Source: Hyphomonadaceae bacterium
GTDB lineage: Bacteria > Pseudomonadota > Alphaproteobacteria > Caulobacterales > Aquidulcibacteraceae
Assembly (NCBI GenBank): GCA_016791325.1
Contig: JAEUMU010000006.1
Coordinates: 1 to 14,499 of the forward strand
Direction: 5' to 3'
Length of the DNA: 14,499 nucleotides
This document shows, in pieces, positions 6,239-14,499 of this stretch (position 1 is its first letter; every line of letters begins with the position of its first letter). Made by a program: the position numbers and the translations under genes. The notes below the pieces were generated by a model that had not been told where the DNA came from, ran no database searches, and saw only the letters and a program-made list of their open reading frames with translations.

Positions 6239-7374
6239 CACATCACTTCGATTTCGGCCTGGATGGCGCCGGCGGCCTTCAGCGCCTGCAGAATGGCGAT
6301 CATGTCCCGCGGGGTGACGCCGAGCGCGTTAAGGCCGTTGACGAGGCTTTGCAGCGAAACGCCGCCGGGCACCATGACGAGCCCGCCTTCATCTTCCTGC
6401 ACCTCAAGCCCAGTTTGCGGCGCCACCACGGTTTCGCCACGGCTGAACGGGGCGGGCTGGCTGACGAAGGGGTTCTCGCGCACGGAAATGGTGAGGTTGC
6501 CCTGGGCGATCGCCACCGTGGAGACGCGCACGTTTTCGCCCATCACCACGATGCCGGAGCTTTCGTCGATGACGATGCGGGCGGGAGAATCGACCTCGAC
6601 CTCAAGGTTCTCGATGCGGCCGACCAGCGAAACCATGTCGCCCGGATAGCCGGGCGGACGGCTTAGCACCACGGAGCCGGGATTGGCCGCGCGGGCCGCG
6701 CCCGGGCCCACCGTATCGTTGATGCGCTGGGCGATACGCTGGGCGGTGGTGAAATCGGGATTGCGCAGCGCCAGGCGCAGCTCCTGCTGGCCGGCGATGT
6801 CGAAATGGATTTCGCGCTCCACCAGCGCGCCGGAGGCGATGCGCCCGGCGGTGGGCACGCCGCGCGTAACGGAGGAGCCCGATTGCCCGCTGGCGGAGAA
6901 GCCCCCGATCGCCAGAGGCCCCTGAGCCACCGCATATACCATCTGATCGGCGCCCATGAGCGGGGTGACCAGCAATTGGCCGCCGGCGAGACTGCGCGCA
7001 TCGCCCAACGCGGAAACAGTGACGTCGATGCGCGAGCCTTGGCTGGCGAAGGGCGGGAGATTGGCTGTCACCATCACGGCGGCGACGTTGCGCGTATTGA
7101 GATTGCCCTGGCTGGCGTTCACGCCAAGGCGTTCCAGCATGGCCGCCAAGCTCTGGCGGGTGAAGGGCGAATTGCGCAGCGAATCGCCGGTGCCGGCGAG
7201 GCCGACAACAAGTCCGTAGCCGACGAGCTGGTTTTCCCGAACGCCCTCAAAATCGGCGACGTCCTTGATGCGCGGGCCGGCCCAGGCAGGGGCAGCGGCG
7301 AACGGCGCAGTCATGGCCGCAAGAGATGCGACGGCGAGAAGCGCATGGCGCGCCGCGCGTGAAGCTAAACCCAT
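6238..7374 (-). CDS. flgI: FlgI, flagellar P-ring protein
   Basis: The 378-residue product matches FlgI in length and in motifs. It has a signal peptide (about 1-32, cleavage after AWA), then RIKDVADFEGVRENQLVGYG, GLAGTGDS, FTRQSL and LNTRNVAAVMVTANLPPFA, and later IVIDESSGIVVMGENVRVS. It ends in a conserved helical tail (SLQSLVNGLNALGVTPRDMI). FlgI forms the P ring around the distal rod in the peptidoglycan layer, with FlgA (encoded at 13219-13758) as its periplasmic chaperone. The gene is divergent from fliX, as in Caulobacter, and heads the run flgI-flgJ-flbY with overlapping ends. I see no clear ribosome site at the chosen ATG; the full signal peptide supports it. Confidence 0.97.
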   Translation of the reverse strand: MGLASRAARHALLAVASLAAMTAPFAAAPAWAGPRIKDVADFEGVRENQLVGYGLVVGLAGTGDSLRNSPFTRQSLAAMLERLGVNASQGNLNTRNVAAVMVTANLPPFASQGSRIDVTVSALGDARSLAGGQLLVTPLMGADQMVYAVAQGPLAIGGFSASGQSGSSVTRGVPTAGRIASGALVEREIHFDIAGQQELRLALRNPDFTTAQRIAQRINDTVGPGAARAANPGSVVLSRPPGYPGDMVSLVGRIENLEVEVDSPARIVIDESSGIVVMGENVRVSTVAIAQGNLTISVRENPFVSQPAPFSRGETVVAPQTGLEVQEDEGGLVMVPGGVSLQSLVNGLNALGVTPRDMIAILQALKAAGAIQAEIEVM

Positions 7375-7464
7375 GCTTGGGATAGGTCGCCAATTCGGTT
7401 AACGAGGCGTTCAAGTCCGAAACATTAAGGCGCTGGAAACAGCAGCAGCGGAGACTCGCCCGCC
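7375..7464. promoter_or_regulatory. Divergent flgI/fliX control region with an imperfect CtrA-type box
   Basis: These 90 bases carry the start regions of two oppositely directed flagellar genes. TTAA (7399-7402), seven bases, then TTCA (7410-7413) is one mismatch from the CtrA full site TTAA-N7-TTAA. A GTTAACC-type core (on the - strand GGTTAAC is at 7397-7403) also occurs upstream of flbT (641) and of the flagellin (1490). fliX is an early (class II) flagellar gene in Caulobacter, so CtrA control would fit. Clear -35/-10 or sigma-54 elements were not found. Confidence 0.4.
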
Positions 7465-7878
7465 ATGAAGATCGAAAGCGGCCGCGGCGTCGGCCAAGCT
7501 TCAGGGCCGCGCCGGGCCGGACAAACAGCAGCGCCGGGCTTCGCCCCAAGCGCCGACGCGCCCCAGCGCGCGAGCGCGGCCGCACCCACCGGCCCGCTGA
7601 CGGCGTTAGATGCGGTGCTGGCGCTGCAGGGCGAAGAAGGCCCAGCGCAGCGGCGCGCGCGCCAGGCGCGGCGCGGGCGCGATGCGCTCGATGCGTTGGA
7701 AACACTGGAGCGCGGGCTTTTGAGCGGGCGCGCCCCGGCGGGCGTGCGCGCCGAAATGGAGGCCCTGCGCGACGCCGCCGAGCCGACTGGCGAGGCGCAA
7801 TTGGATGCCGTTCTGCTGGAGATTGACATCCGTCTGGCGGTGGAGCTGGCCAAGCTCGAGCGCCTGCCGCGGGCCTGA
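7465..7878 (+). CDS. fliX: FliX, flagellar assembly regulator
   Basis: The product has 137 residues, the FliX size. The layout is typical: a short MKI start with a Gly/Ala/Arg-rich, probably disordered region (about 1-45), then LTALDAVLALQG, a basic stretch (RRARQARRGRDALDALETLE) and a helical C-terminus (LDAVLLEIDIRLAVELAKLE). In Caulobacter, FliX associates with the basal body and controls the sigma-54 activator FlbD, so that late flagellar genes are expressed only after early structures assemble. FlbD is not in this window. Placement divergent from flgI matches the Caulobacter arrangement and supports the call. Confidence 0.9.
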   Translation: MKIESGRGVGQASGPRRAGQTAAPGFAPSADAPQRASAAAPTGPLTALDAVLALQGEEGPAQRRARQARRGRDALDALETLERGLLSGRAPAGVRAEMEALRDAAEPTGEAQLDAVLLEIDIRLAVELAKLERLPRA

Positions 7879-7923
7879 GGGCGGCCCCAAGTTTAGGATT
7901 CTAGACGGAGTTTGGCGCCGCCC
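7879..7923 (+). terminator. Possible weak stem-loop after fliX
   Basis: GGGCGGCCCCAA (7879-7890), directly after the fliX stop, can pair with TTGGCGCCGCCC (7912-7923) with one mismatch and a 21-base loop. No T-run follows. It could slow read-through from fliX into dksA, which has its own promoter candidate. The long loop makes this a low-confidence call. Confidence 0.3.
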
Positions 7924-7931
7924 TTGCTCGA

Positions 7932-7960
7932 TGGACGCCGCCAGGGGGCGAGGTTATAAG
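7932..7960 (+). promoter_or_regulatory. Candidate housekeeping promoter for dksA
   Basis: TGGACG (7932-7937, 4 of 6 matches to TTGACA), a 17-base spacer, then TATAAG (7955-7960, 5 of 6 matches to TATAAT). Transcription would start near 7967, leaving a leader of about 27 bases before the dksA ATG at 7994. The TATAAG stands out in a GC-rich stretch. It would make dksA independent of fliX. Confidence 0.45.
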
Positions 7961-7993
7961 GCGGCGCCTCGCGAGGGCGATGGGAGTGCGGAC

Positions 7994-8407
7994 ATGGGTT
8001 CGACAACGAAAGAATATCGTCCCAGCGACAGCGAGCCGTTCATGAATGAGCGGCAGCGGGACTATTTCCGGCGAAAGCTGCAAGCGTGGAAAGAAGAGAT
8101 CCTCGAAGAGAGCCGCTCCACCATCGCCTCCCTGCAGCAGGACACCGTGGCCGAGCCCGATCTCGCTGACCGCGCCACCAGCGAAACCGATCGCGGCCTT
8201 GAACTGCGCACGCGCGACCGCCAGCGCAAACTGATCGCCAAGATCGATGAAGCGCTGCGCCGCATCGAAGACGGCACCTACGGCTATTGCGAAGAGACCG
8301 GGGAGCCGATCTCGCTGGCGCGCCTTGAAGCGCGCCCGATCGCCACGCTTTCGCTCGAGGCGCAGGAGCGCCATGAGCGCCGCGAGCGCGTGCACCGCGA
8401 CGACTGA
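7994..8407 (+). CDS. dksA: DksA, RNA polymerase-binding transcription factor with one zinc cysteine
   Basis: The product has 137 residues. A helical coiled-coil domain (about 17-100) contains ERQRDYFRRKLQAWKEEI and DLADRATSETDRGLELRTRD, which includes the DxxDxA acidic tip. A C-terminal zinc-finger-like fold (YGYCEETGEPISLARLEARP) and a closing helix (LSLEAQERHERRERVHRDD) follow. DksA enters the RNA polymerase secondary channel and, with ppGpp, adjusts rRNA and stress-gene transcription. Of the four zinc cysteines of E. coli DksA only the first remains, so zinc is unlikely to be bound; this is common in alphaproteobacterial DksA. The frame is open upstream, but GGGAG (7982-7986) lies 7 bases before the ATG at 7994 and homology begins there. 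Confidence 0.93.
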   Translation: MGSTTKEYRPSDSEPFMNERQRDYFRRKLQAWKEEILEESRSTIASLQQDTVAEPDLADRATSETDRGLELRTRDRQRKLIAKIDEALRRIEDGTYGYCEETGEPISLARLEARPIATLSLEAQERHERRERVHRDD

Positions 8408-8445
8408 GCTTTCGCGGCGGCGCATTCTCGCGCTAAAATTGGCGC

Positions 8446-8904
8446 ATGGCTTTCCATGACGCTGGCCTCTCGTGGCTGCATTTCCTGTTTGCATTCGTGC
8501 TTGTCGGCGCGCTGACGGCGGAGCTGTTCATCCTGCGTCTGCCGGTGGACGGGCGCGTCGCGCGGCTCTTGCTGCGGGTGGATTTGTTTTACGGCGTTTC
8601 CGCGGTGCTGGTGATCCTGGCGGGGATTTCGCGCGTGATCTGGGGCGCGGCTGGCTGGGATTATTACCGCATCCAGCCGTTCTTCTGGGCCAAGATGGCG
8701 ACGTTTCTGCTGATCGGCCTGCTCTCGGCGTTGCCGACCATGCGCTTCATGCGTTGGACAAAAGCGAGCGCACAGGACGCCGCCTTCATTGCGCCTGCGC
8801 ATGAGGTGAAGCGTGTGCGCATGCTGGTGATGGCGGAGACCCATCTTATCGTGCTGGTGCTGGCGTTTGCGGCGCTGATGGCGCGCGGCGTCGGCGCGGG
8901 CTGA
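8446..8904 (+). CDS. DUF2214-type membrane protein
   Basis: The product has 152 residues with four predicted membrane segments at about 10-30, 45-65, 83-103 and 126-148. Motifs seen are GALTAELFILRLP in the first segment, DLFYGVSAVLVILAGISRV in the second, then GWDYYRIQPFFWAKM and LPTMRFMRW around the third. These match my recollection of the DUF2214 family, whose function is unknown. It follows dksA after 38 bases with a weak ribosome site. Its TGA stop abuts the stop of the transporter remnant on the other strand, forming TGATCA. Family call is fairly good; no role can be given. Confidence 0.75.
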   Translation: MAFHDAGLSWLHFLFAFVLVGALTAELFILRLPVDGRVARLLLRVDLFYGVSAVLVILAGISRVIWGAAGWDYYRIQPFFWAKMATFLLIGLLSALPTMRFMRWTKASAQDAAFIAPAHEVKRVRMLVMAETHLIVLVLAFAALMARGVGAG

Positions 8905-9069
8905 TCAGCCGCCGGCGGCGAACGCAAGCACCGCGCCGCACGCCAACACCAACAGCGCCATCAGCGGCAGCACAAAACGCAGCCAGCGCTCAAGCGGCGC
9001 CCGCCCGATCGCCAGTGAGCCCATCAGGACCGCCGATGTGGGGGTGATGAGGCCGACAATGTTGGCGCC
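8905..9069 (-). pseudogene. C-terminal remnant of a YfcC-type transporter
   Basis: On the - strand, about 55 residues before a TGA at 8907-8905 read GANIVGLITPTSAVLMGSLA, then RAPLERWLRFVLPLMALL and a final hydrophobic helix. This resembles the C-terminus of the YfcC / C4-dicarboxylate-type carrier family (an N-L-I-T-P-T-S-G-V-L-M type loop, then WLRFVLP and the last membrane segment). Intact members are over 400 residues. Upstream of about 9069 the open frame continues for some 33 codons without resemblance to the family and runs under the start of the acyl-CoA ligase. The rest of the gene is missing from the window, so this looks like a deletion scar. A very short intact membrane protein is the less likely alternative. 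Confidence 0.6.
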
Positions 9070-9152
9070 CAACACGGGGGCGCTGCTGCGTGTCCAGGGT
9101 GTGCAATCGTGTGCTTGCGCGTCTAAGCTGCGCCAAAAAGCACAAAGGGGAG

Positions 9153-10738
<1,586 letters not shown>

Positions 10739-10742
<4 letters not shown>

Positions 10743-12274
10743 TCTGGCAGGCGCTGATTGATGTCGACGCCTTCTTGGGTGAGCGCGGCGGCGAGCGGGG
10801 CGGCCGCTTCGCCCAGGCGCCGCCACCGGCCGACGGACGTGGCGTAGAGCGGCGCGCGCGCCTGGGCGAAGCTGCCGGAGGGGATGGGCGCGGCGTTCTC
10901 CTGGAAGGAGATGACGCGCGCATCCCAGCCGACGCCGATAAAATTGAGCAGCCTGCGCGCCTCGGTTTCGGTGTCGGACACGACATCTTCGTACCAGACC
11001 TCTGTGAAGCGATCGGCGGGCAACGCGGCGCGGCACGCAGCCATGAAACGATCGAAGGCGGCGTAATAGCGCGCCAGCGCCTGCAGATCGTGCGCGTAAT
11101 CGTAGAGGGAGGGGGCAACCGCCAGCGGATGGCGATAATTGCCGAGGCAGGCGTCCATCGGGTTGCGGCGCATGGCGATGATGCGCGCATCCGGCAGCGC
11201 GCGATGGATAAGCGCTGCATAGAAGAAGTTGATCGGCATCTTGTCGATGAAGCGCGGCTTGCTCTGCGCGTGCTGGCGGGTGGTTTCGGCGTAGAGGCGC
11301 CCGATGTGGGCGGGATCGGCGGCGGTTGCGGCGTCAAGCGTGGCGGCGTCGAGCACGGCGCGGGTGGGCGTGGCGGCCACGCGCTTGGCGGCCATGGAGA
11401 AATCGTTCAGCTCACCGGCGGAGTGAATGTCAGGATGCGAGGTGAGTATGCGTTCGGTCAGCGTTGTGCCGGTGCGCGGCAGGCCGATGATGAAGATGGG
11501 CGCTTGAGCGGCGTGCCCGGCGGCGGGGCGGGCGGAGAGCGTGCGGGCGGCGGCTTCGAACAAGCTTGCGTCGCGCTTGGCGGCTTCGCCTTGCCACGAT
11601 TTCGCGCCACGTTTGGCGGCGGCGAGCCAAGCCATCGCTTCGGCATCTTGGCCGAGATCTTCGTAGGTCTTCGCCAGCGCATGGCCGATCAGCAATTGGC
11701 GCGTGGCGTCGGGCGCGGCGGCGAAGGCGGCCTTCAGCTGCGGGATAAGGTTCTTTTCGGGCGTTTGCTTGGCGAGTTGCGGGATGGCCACCAGCGCGCG
11801 GACATTGCCTGGTTCAAGCGCGAGCGTTTTGCGGAATGCGGCCTCCGCTTCGCTCAGGCGGCCGACGAATTGTAGCGAGGACGCGAGGTTGAAGCGGATG
11901 GAGGCCGCTTTCGGTTCGCGCTCGGCGGCGGCTTTGAAACAGCGCAAGGCCTCGTCATGGCGCTGCAGCTTGGTGAGCACGACGCCTAGCGTATCGAGCG
12001 TGCGTGCATCTTTCGGCGCGGCCGCGAGCGCGCGCGCGGCATGCTGCTGCGCCTTCTCGATGTGCATGAGCGCCATGAGCGCTTTGGCGAAATGCGTGTG
12101 CAGGCGCGCATCGTCGAGGCCGGCGGCGTGTGCGCGAGCGAAGGCGGTGGCCGCCTGGCCGAACTGGCCTTCGTCGGCGGCGATCAGGCCAAGCTGGAGC
12201 AGCGCTTCGCGATCGTTCGGGTTGGCGGCGAGCGCCTGCGTCCAGCGCGCGCGCGCGGCTTGCAGAGGGTTCAT
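10739..12274 (-). CDS. TPR-repeat sulfotransferase
   Basis: The product has 511 residues from the ATG at 12274. Residues about 1-245 hold TPR-type helix pairs (for example ALLQLGLIAADEGQFGQAAT, RTLDTLGVVLTKLQRHDEAL, IRFNLASSLQFVGRLSEAEA). Residues about 258-511 are a PAPS-dependent sulfotransferase domain: 5'-phosphosulfate loop PIFIIGLPRTGTTL (259-272) and 3'-phosphate site RRNPMDACLGNYR (369-381). Such enzymes transfer sulfate to a protein, glycan or lipid, with TPRs probably recruiting the substrate. No signal peptide is seen at the chosen start, so it is probably cytoplasmic. The frame is open 35 codons further upstream without supporting features. It follows flgH after 141 bp on the same strand. 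Whether it modifies a flagellar component is unknown. Confidence 0.88.
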
Positions 12275-12415
12275 GCCGCCAAAGGTGCGCCCGTTCGCCA
12301 CCGCTTCGCTCTTTCTCAGCGCCTGATTGCAGGGCACTGCTTGGCGAAAGGGGCGGCGTTTTTCAAGCGAAGCGCACACACATTCCCGTTTCGGGCGTGG
12401 GTATGCGCGCGTGCG

Positions 12416-13204
12416 TCACCAGGGCGTGATGGCGTCGCCCAGGCGTTGGCCCCAATTGGGGCGCTGCACGGCGCTGACCTGGCCGCGCCCGCCATAGGAG
12501 ATGCGCGCTTCGGCGATTTGATCATGATCGATCGTGTTGTCGGCGTTAATGTCTTCGGGGCGGATGATGCCGGAGACGGTGAGCTCGCGCAGCTCGGCGT
12601 TGATGCGCACCTCCTGGCGCCCGGCGATGACGAGATTGCCGTTCGGCAGCCGATCGACGATCACGGCGGCAACGCGCAGCTCGATCTTCTCCTGGCGATT
12701 GATCGCGCCCGTGCCGCGATGTTCGGAGGTGGAATCGGCCTGCACCATGTTCTGCGGATCGAACGCGTTGTTGAACACCTGGCCGGCGATGGTCTCCAGA
12801 CCAAAGAAGTTGCTCACGCCCGCGGACGTCGAGGCCTCGCGCGAGCGATTGGAGGAATTGGAGATCTGCGCGCGATCGTCGATCTCGATATTGACGGTGA
12901 GGATGTCGCCGATGCGCCCGGCGCGCTGGTCGTTGAAGAAGGAGCGCGAACCTGCACGCCAGAGCGAGTTGGGCGCGCCCGCTTCGTGAGCGGCGAAGGC
13001 GGGTTGAGGCATGTTCTGCTGTTGGCCCCCAGTGAGCGGGGCGGGGCTCGATACCGGCTGCAATTGCGGCGGGCCCATGGTGCGGCGTGCGGCGTCGAAC
13101 GCGGCGCCGGGGGCGGCGATGGCGTCGTGCTGGAGCTGTGCGGTGTCGATGCTGGCGCAGCCGGTGGCGGCGGCGGCCAACGCAAGCAGGGCGATCTGGC
13201 GCAT
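12416..13204 (-). CDS. flgH: FlgH, flagellar L-ring lipoprotein
   Basis: The product has 262 residues. A lipoprotein signal peptide (MRQIALLALAAAATGCAS, lipid-carrying Cys16) is followed by a Pro/Gln-rich linker and the FlgH core. Core motifs are SLWRAGSRSFFNDQRAGRIG, DILTVNIEIDDRAQISN, then GNLVIAGRQEVRINAELREL, VSGIIRPEDINADNTI and AEARISYGGRG. FlgH forms the L ring in the outer membrane around the rod. An upstream ATG at 13222 overlaps the flgA stop (ATGA), but GGAG at 13214-13211 lies 6 bases before the ATG at 13204 and the signal peptide is normal from there, so I chose 13204. It is the last gene of the flgG-flgA-flgH run. Confidence 0.95.
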   Translation of the reverse strand: MRQIALLALAAAATGCASIDTAQLQHDAIAAPGAAFDAARRTMGPPQLQPVSSPAPLTGGQQQNMPQPAFAAHEAGAPNSLWRAGSRSFFNDQRAGRIGDILTVNIEIDDRAQISNSSNRSREASTSAGVSNFFGLETIAGQVFNNAFDPQNMVQADSTSEHRGTGAINRQEKIELRVAAVIVDRLPNGNLVIAGRQEVRINAELRELTVSGIIRPEDINADNTIDHDQIAEARISYGGRGQVSAVQRPNWGQRLGDAITPW

Positions 13205-13218
13205 GGCGAACTCCAGGT

Positions 13219-13758
13219 TCATTGCATCAGCGCGCGTGCAGCGCCCTGGCCGGTGACGATGGCGTCGATGGTGCGATTGGAAGCGGGATTGACCAGCCGC
13301 ACAGGCTGGCCGATGGCGCCATCTTCCAGCGCGCGGGCGCGCGTCCCGATGGAAAGACCCGGCGCCTCATAGACCAGCGCGACCATATCGCCGCGGCGCA
13401 CGGCGGCGTCGCTGACGACGCGCCCGCCCGCCTGACTTGCGCTGGGCGCCAAAGTTGCGGCCGCGCCGCCTGGGCGCACCACGCGCACCTCAGTCACGCC
13501 CGCGGGCGGGGTCCAGTCGAGGCCGGCGGCGGAGGCGGCCGCGGCCAGGAGCGGCGCTGAAAGCGTGGCGATTTGGCCCGCGCGCGGCGAGGGCGCGATA
13601 GCCCTTCCGGCGACGGCCGTGGGCGCGCCTTCGAACACATCGCCCAGCGTGATGGCGGGGCCATTCGCCTCCACGCGCGAGCGCAGCGTGACGGTTTCGG
13701 CGAACGCCGCTTGCGCCATCATCCAGAAGCAAATGCCGAAGCAGATCCAACGCAGCAT
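13219..13758 (-). CDS. flgA: FlgA, P-ring assembly chaperone
   Basis: The product has 179 residues. A signal peptide (about 1-20, cleavage after AFA) is followed by an N-terminal domain (VTLRSRVEANGPAITLGDVF) and a SAF/FlgA C-terminal domain containing RRGDMVALVYEAPGLSIGTR, ARALEDGAIGQPVRLVNPAS and a final beta strand. FlgA works in the periplasm to help FlgI assemble the P ring. It is shorter than many FlgA proteins; the segment between the two domains seems compressed, but both are recognisable. A ribosome site (GAGG) overlaps the end of flgG and lies 6 bases before the ATG, so the two genes form one operon. Its client FlgI is encoded about 6 kb away in the same window. Confidence 0.92.
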   Translation of the reverse strand: MLRWICFGICFWMMAQAAFAETVTLRSRVEANGPAITLGDVFEGAPTAVAGRAIAPSPRAGQIATLSAPLLAAAASAAGLDWTPPAGVTEVRVVRPGGAAATLAPSASQAGGRVVSDAAVRRGDMVALVYEAPGLSIGTRARALEDGAIGQPVRLVNPASNRTIDAIVTGQGAARALMQ

Positions 13759-13766
13759 CAGAAACC

Positions 13767-14499
13767 TCAGCGCAGTTGCGTGGTGGCCTGCAGCATTTCA
13801 TCGGCTGCAGTGATGACGCGGGCGTTCATTTCGTAAGCGCGCTGCGCGACGATGAGCGACGAGATTTCTTCCACGGCGCTGACGTTGGAGAGTTCGAGAT
13901 AGCCTTGCATCAACGTGCCGAAACCCGGTGAGCCGGGCGTGGCGACATTGGCGGCGCCGGAAGCGGGCGTTTCGAGATAAAGATTATCGCCAATGGCTTC
14001 CAAACCGGCGCCGTTGATGAAGGTGGCGATTTCGATTTGGCCGATCTGCTGGGGATCGGTTTGCCCCGCCATCGTCACTTCGACGATGCCATCGCGCGTG
14101 ATCTGAACGCCAGTGGCCTCTTGCGGCACGGTGATGTTCGGCTCAAGCGGGTAGCCGTCGGCCGTGACGATCTGGCCCTCGGCGCTGACGGCGAAATTGC
14201 CGGCGCGCGTGTAGGCGGTTTGGCCCGAAGGCAATTGCACTTGCAGGAAACCGCGCCCGTTGATGGCGAGATCGTACGGATTGCCGGTTTGGCTCATGCC
14301 GCCTTGTTCGGTGATGCGGCCCACGGCGTCGGCGCGCACGCCCACGCCGATCTGGATGCCGAACGGCAGCACCGAGCCTGATGCAGCCGATGTCGAGCCT
14401 GGGCGCTCCATGTTCTGATAGAGCATGTCCTGGAATTCGGCCCGCTGACGCTTGTAGGCGGTCGTGTTCATGTTCGCGATGTTGTACGAAATGACGTCG
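13767..14499 (-). CDS. flgG: FlgG, distal rod protein (N-terminus cut by window edge)
   Basis: The frame is open to the right edge. The visible start is DVISYNIANMNTTAYKRQ, the conserved FlgG N-terminal region, so an ATG at 14471 is internal and only about 20 residues are missing. Further motifs are QTGNPYDLAINGRGFLQV, TRAGNFAVSAEGQIVTADGY and a C-terminus LMQGYLELSNVSAVEEISSL, then RAYEMNARVITAADEMLQAT. This C-terminus separates FlgG from FlgF. FlgG builds the distal rod crossed by the P and L rings. Most homologues read VISNNIAN near the start; here Tyr replaces the first Asn (ISYNIAN). flgF is expected next, beyond the edge. Confidence 0.96.
   Translation of the reverse strand, partial: DVISYNIANMNTTAYKRQRAEFQDMLYQNMERPGSTSAASGSVLPFGIQIGVGVRADAVGRITEQGGMSQTGNPYDLAINGRGFLQVQLPSGQTAYTRAGNFAVSAEGQIVTADGYPLEPNITVPQEATGVQITRDGIVEVTMAGQTDPQQIGQIEIATFINGAGLEAIGDNLYLETPASGAANVATPGSPGFGTLMQGYLELSNVSAVEEISSLIVAQRAYEMNARVITAADEMLQATTQLR

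Noticed and set aside
5945..6649. A 234-codon open frame on the + strand across flgJ and flgI
   Set aside because: Antisense to two overlapping flagellar genes with clear family motifs.
7924..7929. TTGCTC as the -35 element for dksA
   Set aside because: It is 25 bases from TATAAG, too far; TGGACG at 7932 gives the normal 17-base spacer.
10775..11875. A 366-codon open frame on the + strand under the sulfotransferase
   Set aside because: Gly/Arg-rich antisense frame of a well-supported gene.
12041..13372. A 443-codon open frame on the + strand across flgH and the sulfotransferase start
   Set aside because: It covers three real genes on the other strand and has a low-complexity composition typical of antisense frames in high-GC DNA.

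Overview
The window is high-GC DNA from an alphaproteobacterium, most likely of the Caulobacter/Hyphomonadaceae type. The evidence is the gene set. flbT and flaF sit directly before a flagellin. flgI is divergent from fliX and is followed by a short FlgJ/CheL rod-binding protein and a FlbY-like protein. There is an flgG-flgA-flgH run, a DksA in which one of four zinc cysteines remains, and a perfect TTAA-N7-TTAA (CtrA-type) box. Most of the window is a flagellar locus split by a non-flagellar block. I found no tRNA, rRNA, CRISPR array or insertion sequence.

Layout. 1-582 (-): N-terminal part of a MoxR-type AAA+ ATPase that runs off the left edge. 704-3252 (+): flbT, flaF (overlapping), a 420-residue flagellin with a leader rich in inverted repeats, then a strong GC hairpin and a FlaG-like gene. 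3253-4123 (+): a separate promoter region with the CtrA-type box, then a diverged flagellin-like protein. 4120-7374 (-): flgI, flgJ-like (cheL), flbY-like, then a 419-residue protein with two membrane segments and no recognised family. 7465-8407 (+): fliX and dksA. 8446-10742 (+): a DUF2214 membrane protein, the remnant of a YfcC-type transporter on the other strand, and a fatty-acyl-CoA ligase. 10739-12274 (-): a TPR-sulfotransferase. 12416-14499 (-): flgG (cut by the right edge), flgA and flgH.

How the genes work together. FlgG (distal rod), FlgI (P ring), FlgH (L ring), FlgA (P-ring chaperone), the FlgJ-like rod protein and FliX (regulator linking basal-body assembly to late gene expression) build and monitor the basal body. 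FlbT and FlaF act in opposite directions on flagellin production, and their target gene lies immediately downstream of them. Its leader can fold into hairpins just before the ribosome binding site, which fits post-transcriptional control by FlbT, although FlbT binding here is inference. The FlaG-like and flagellin-like proteins probably belong to the filament system.

I did not find a clearly new system. The best leads are the diverged flagellin-like gene under its own CtrA-type box, the unknown two-membrane-segment protein at the end of the flgI run, and the TPR-sulfotransferase next to flgH.
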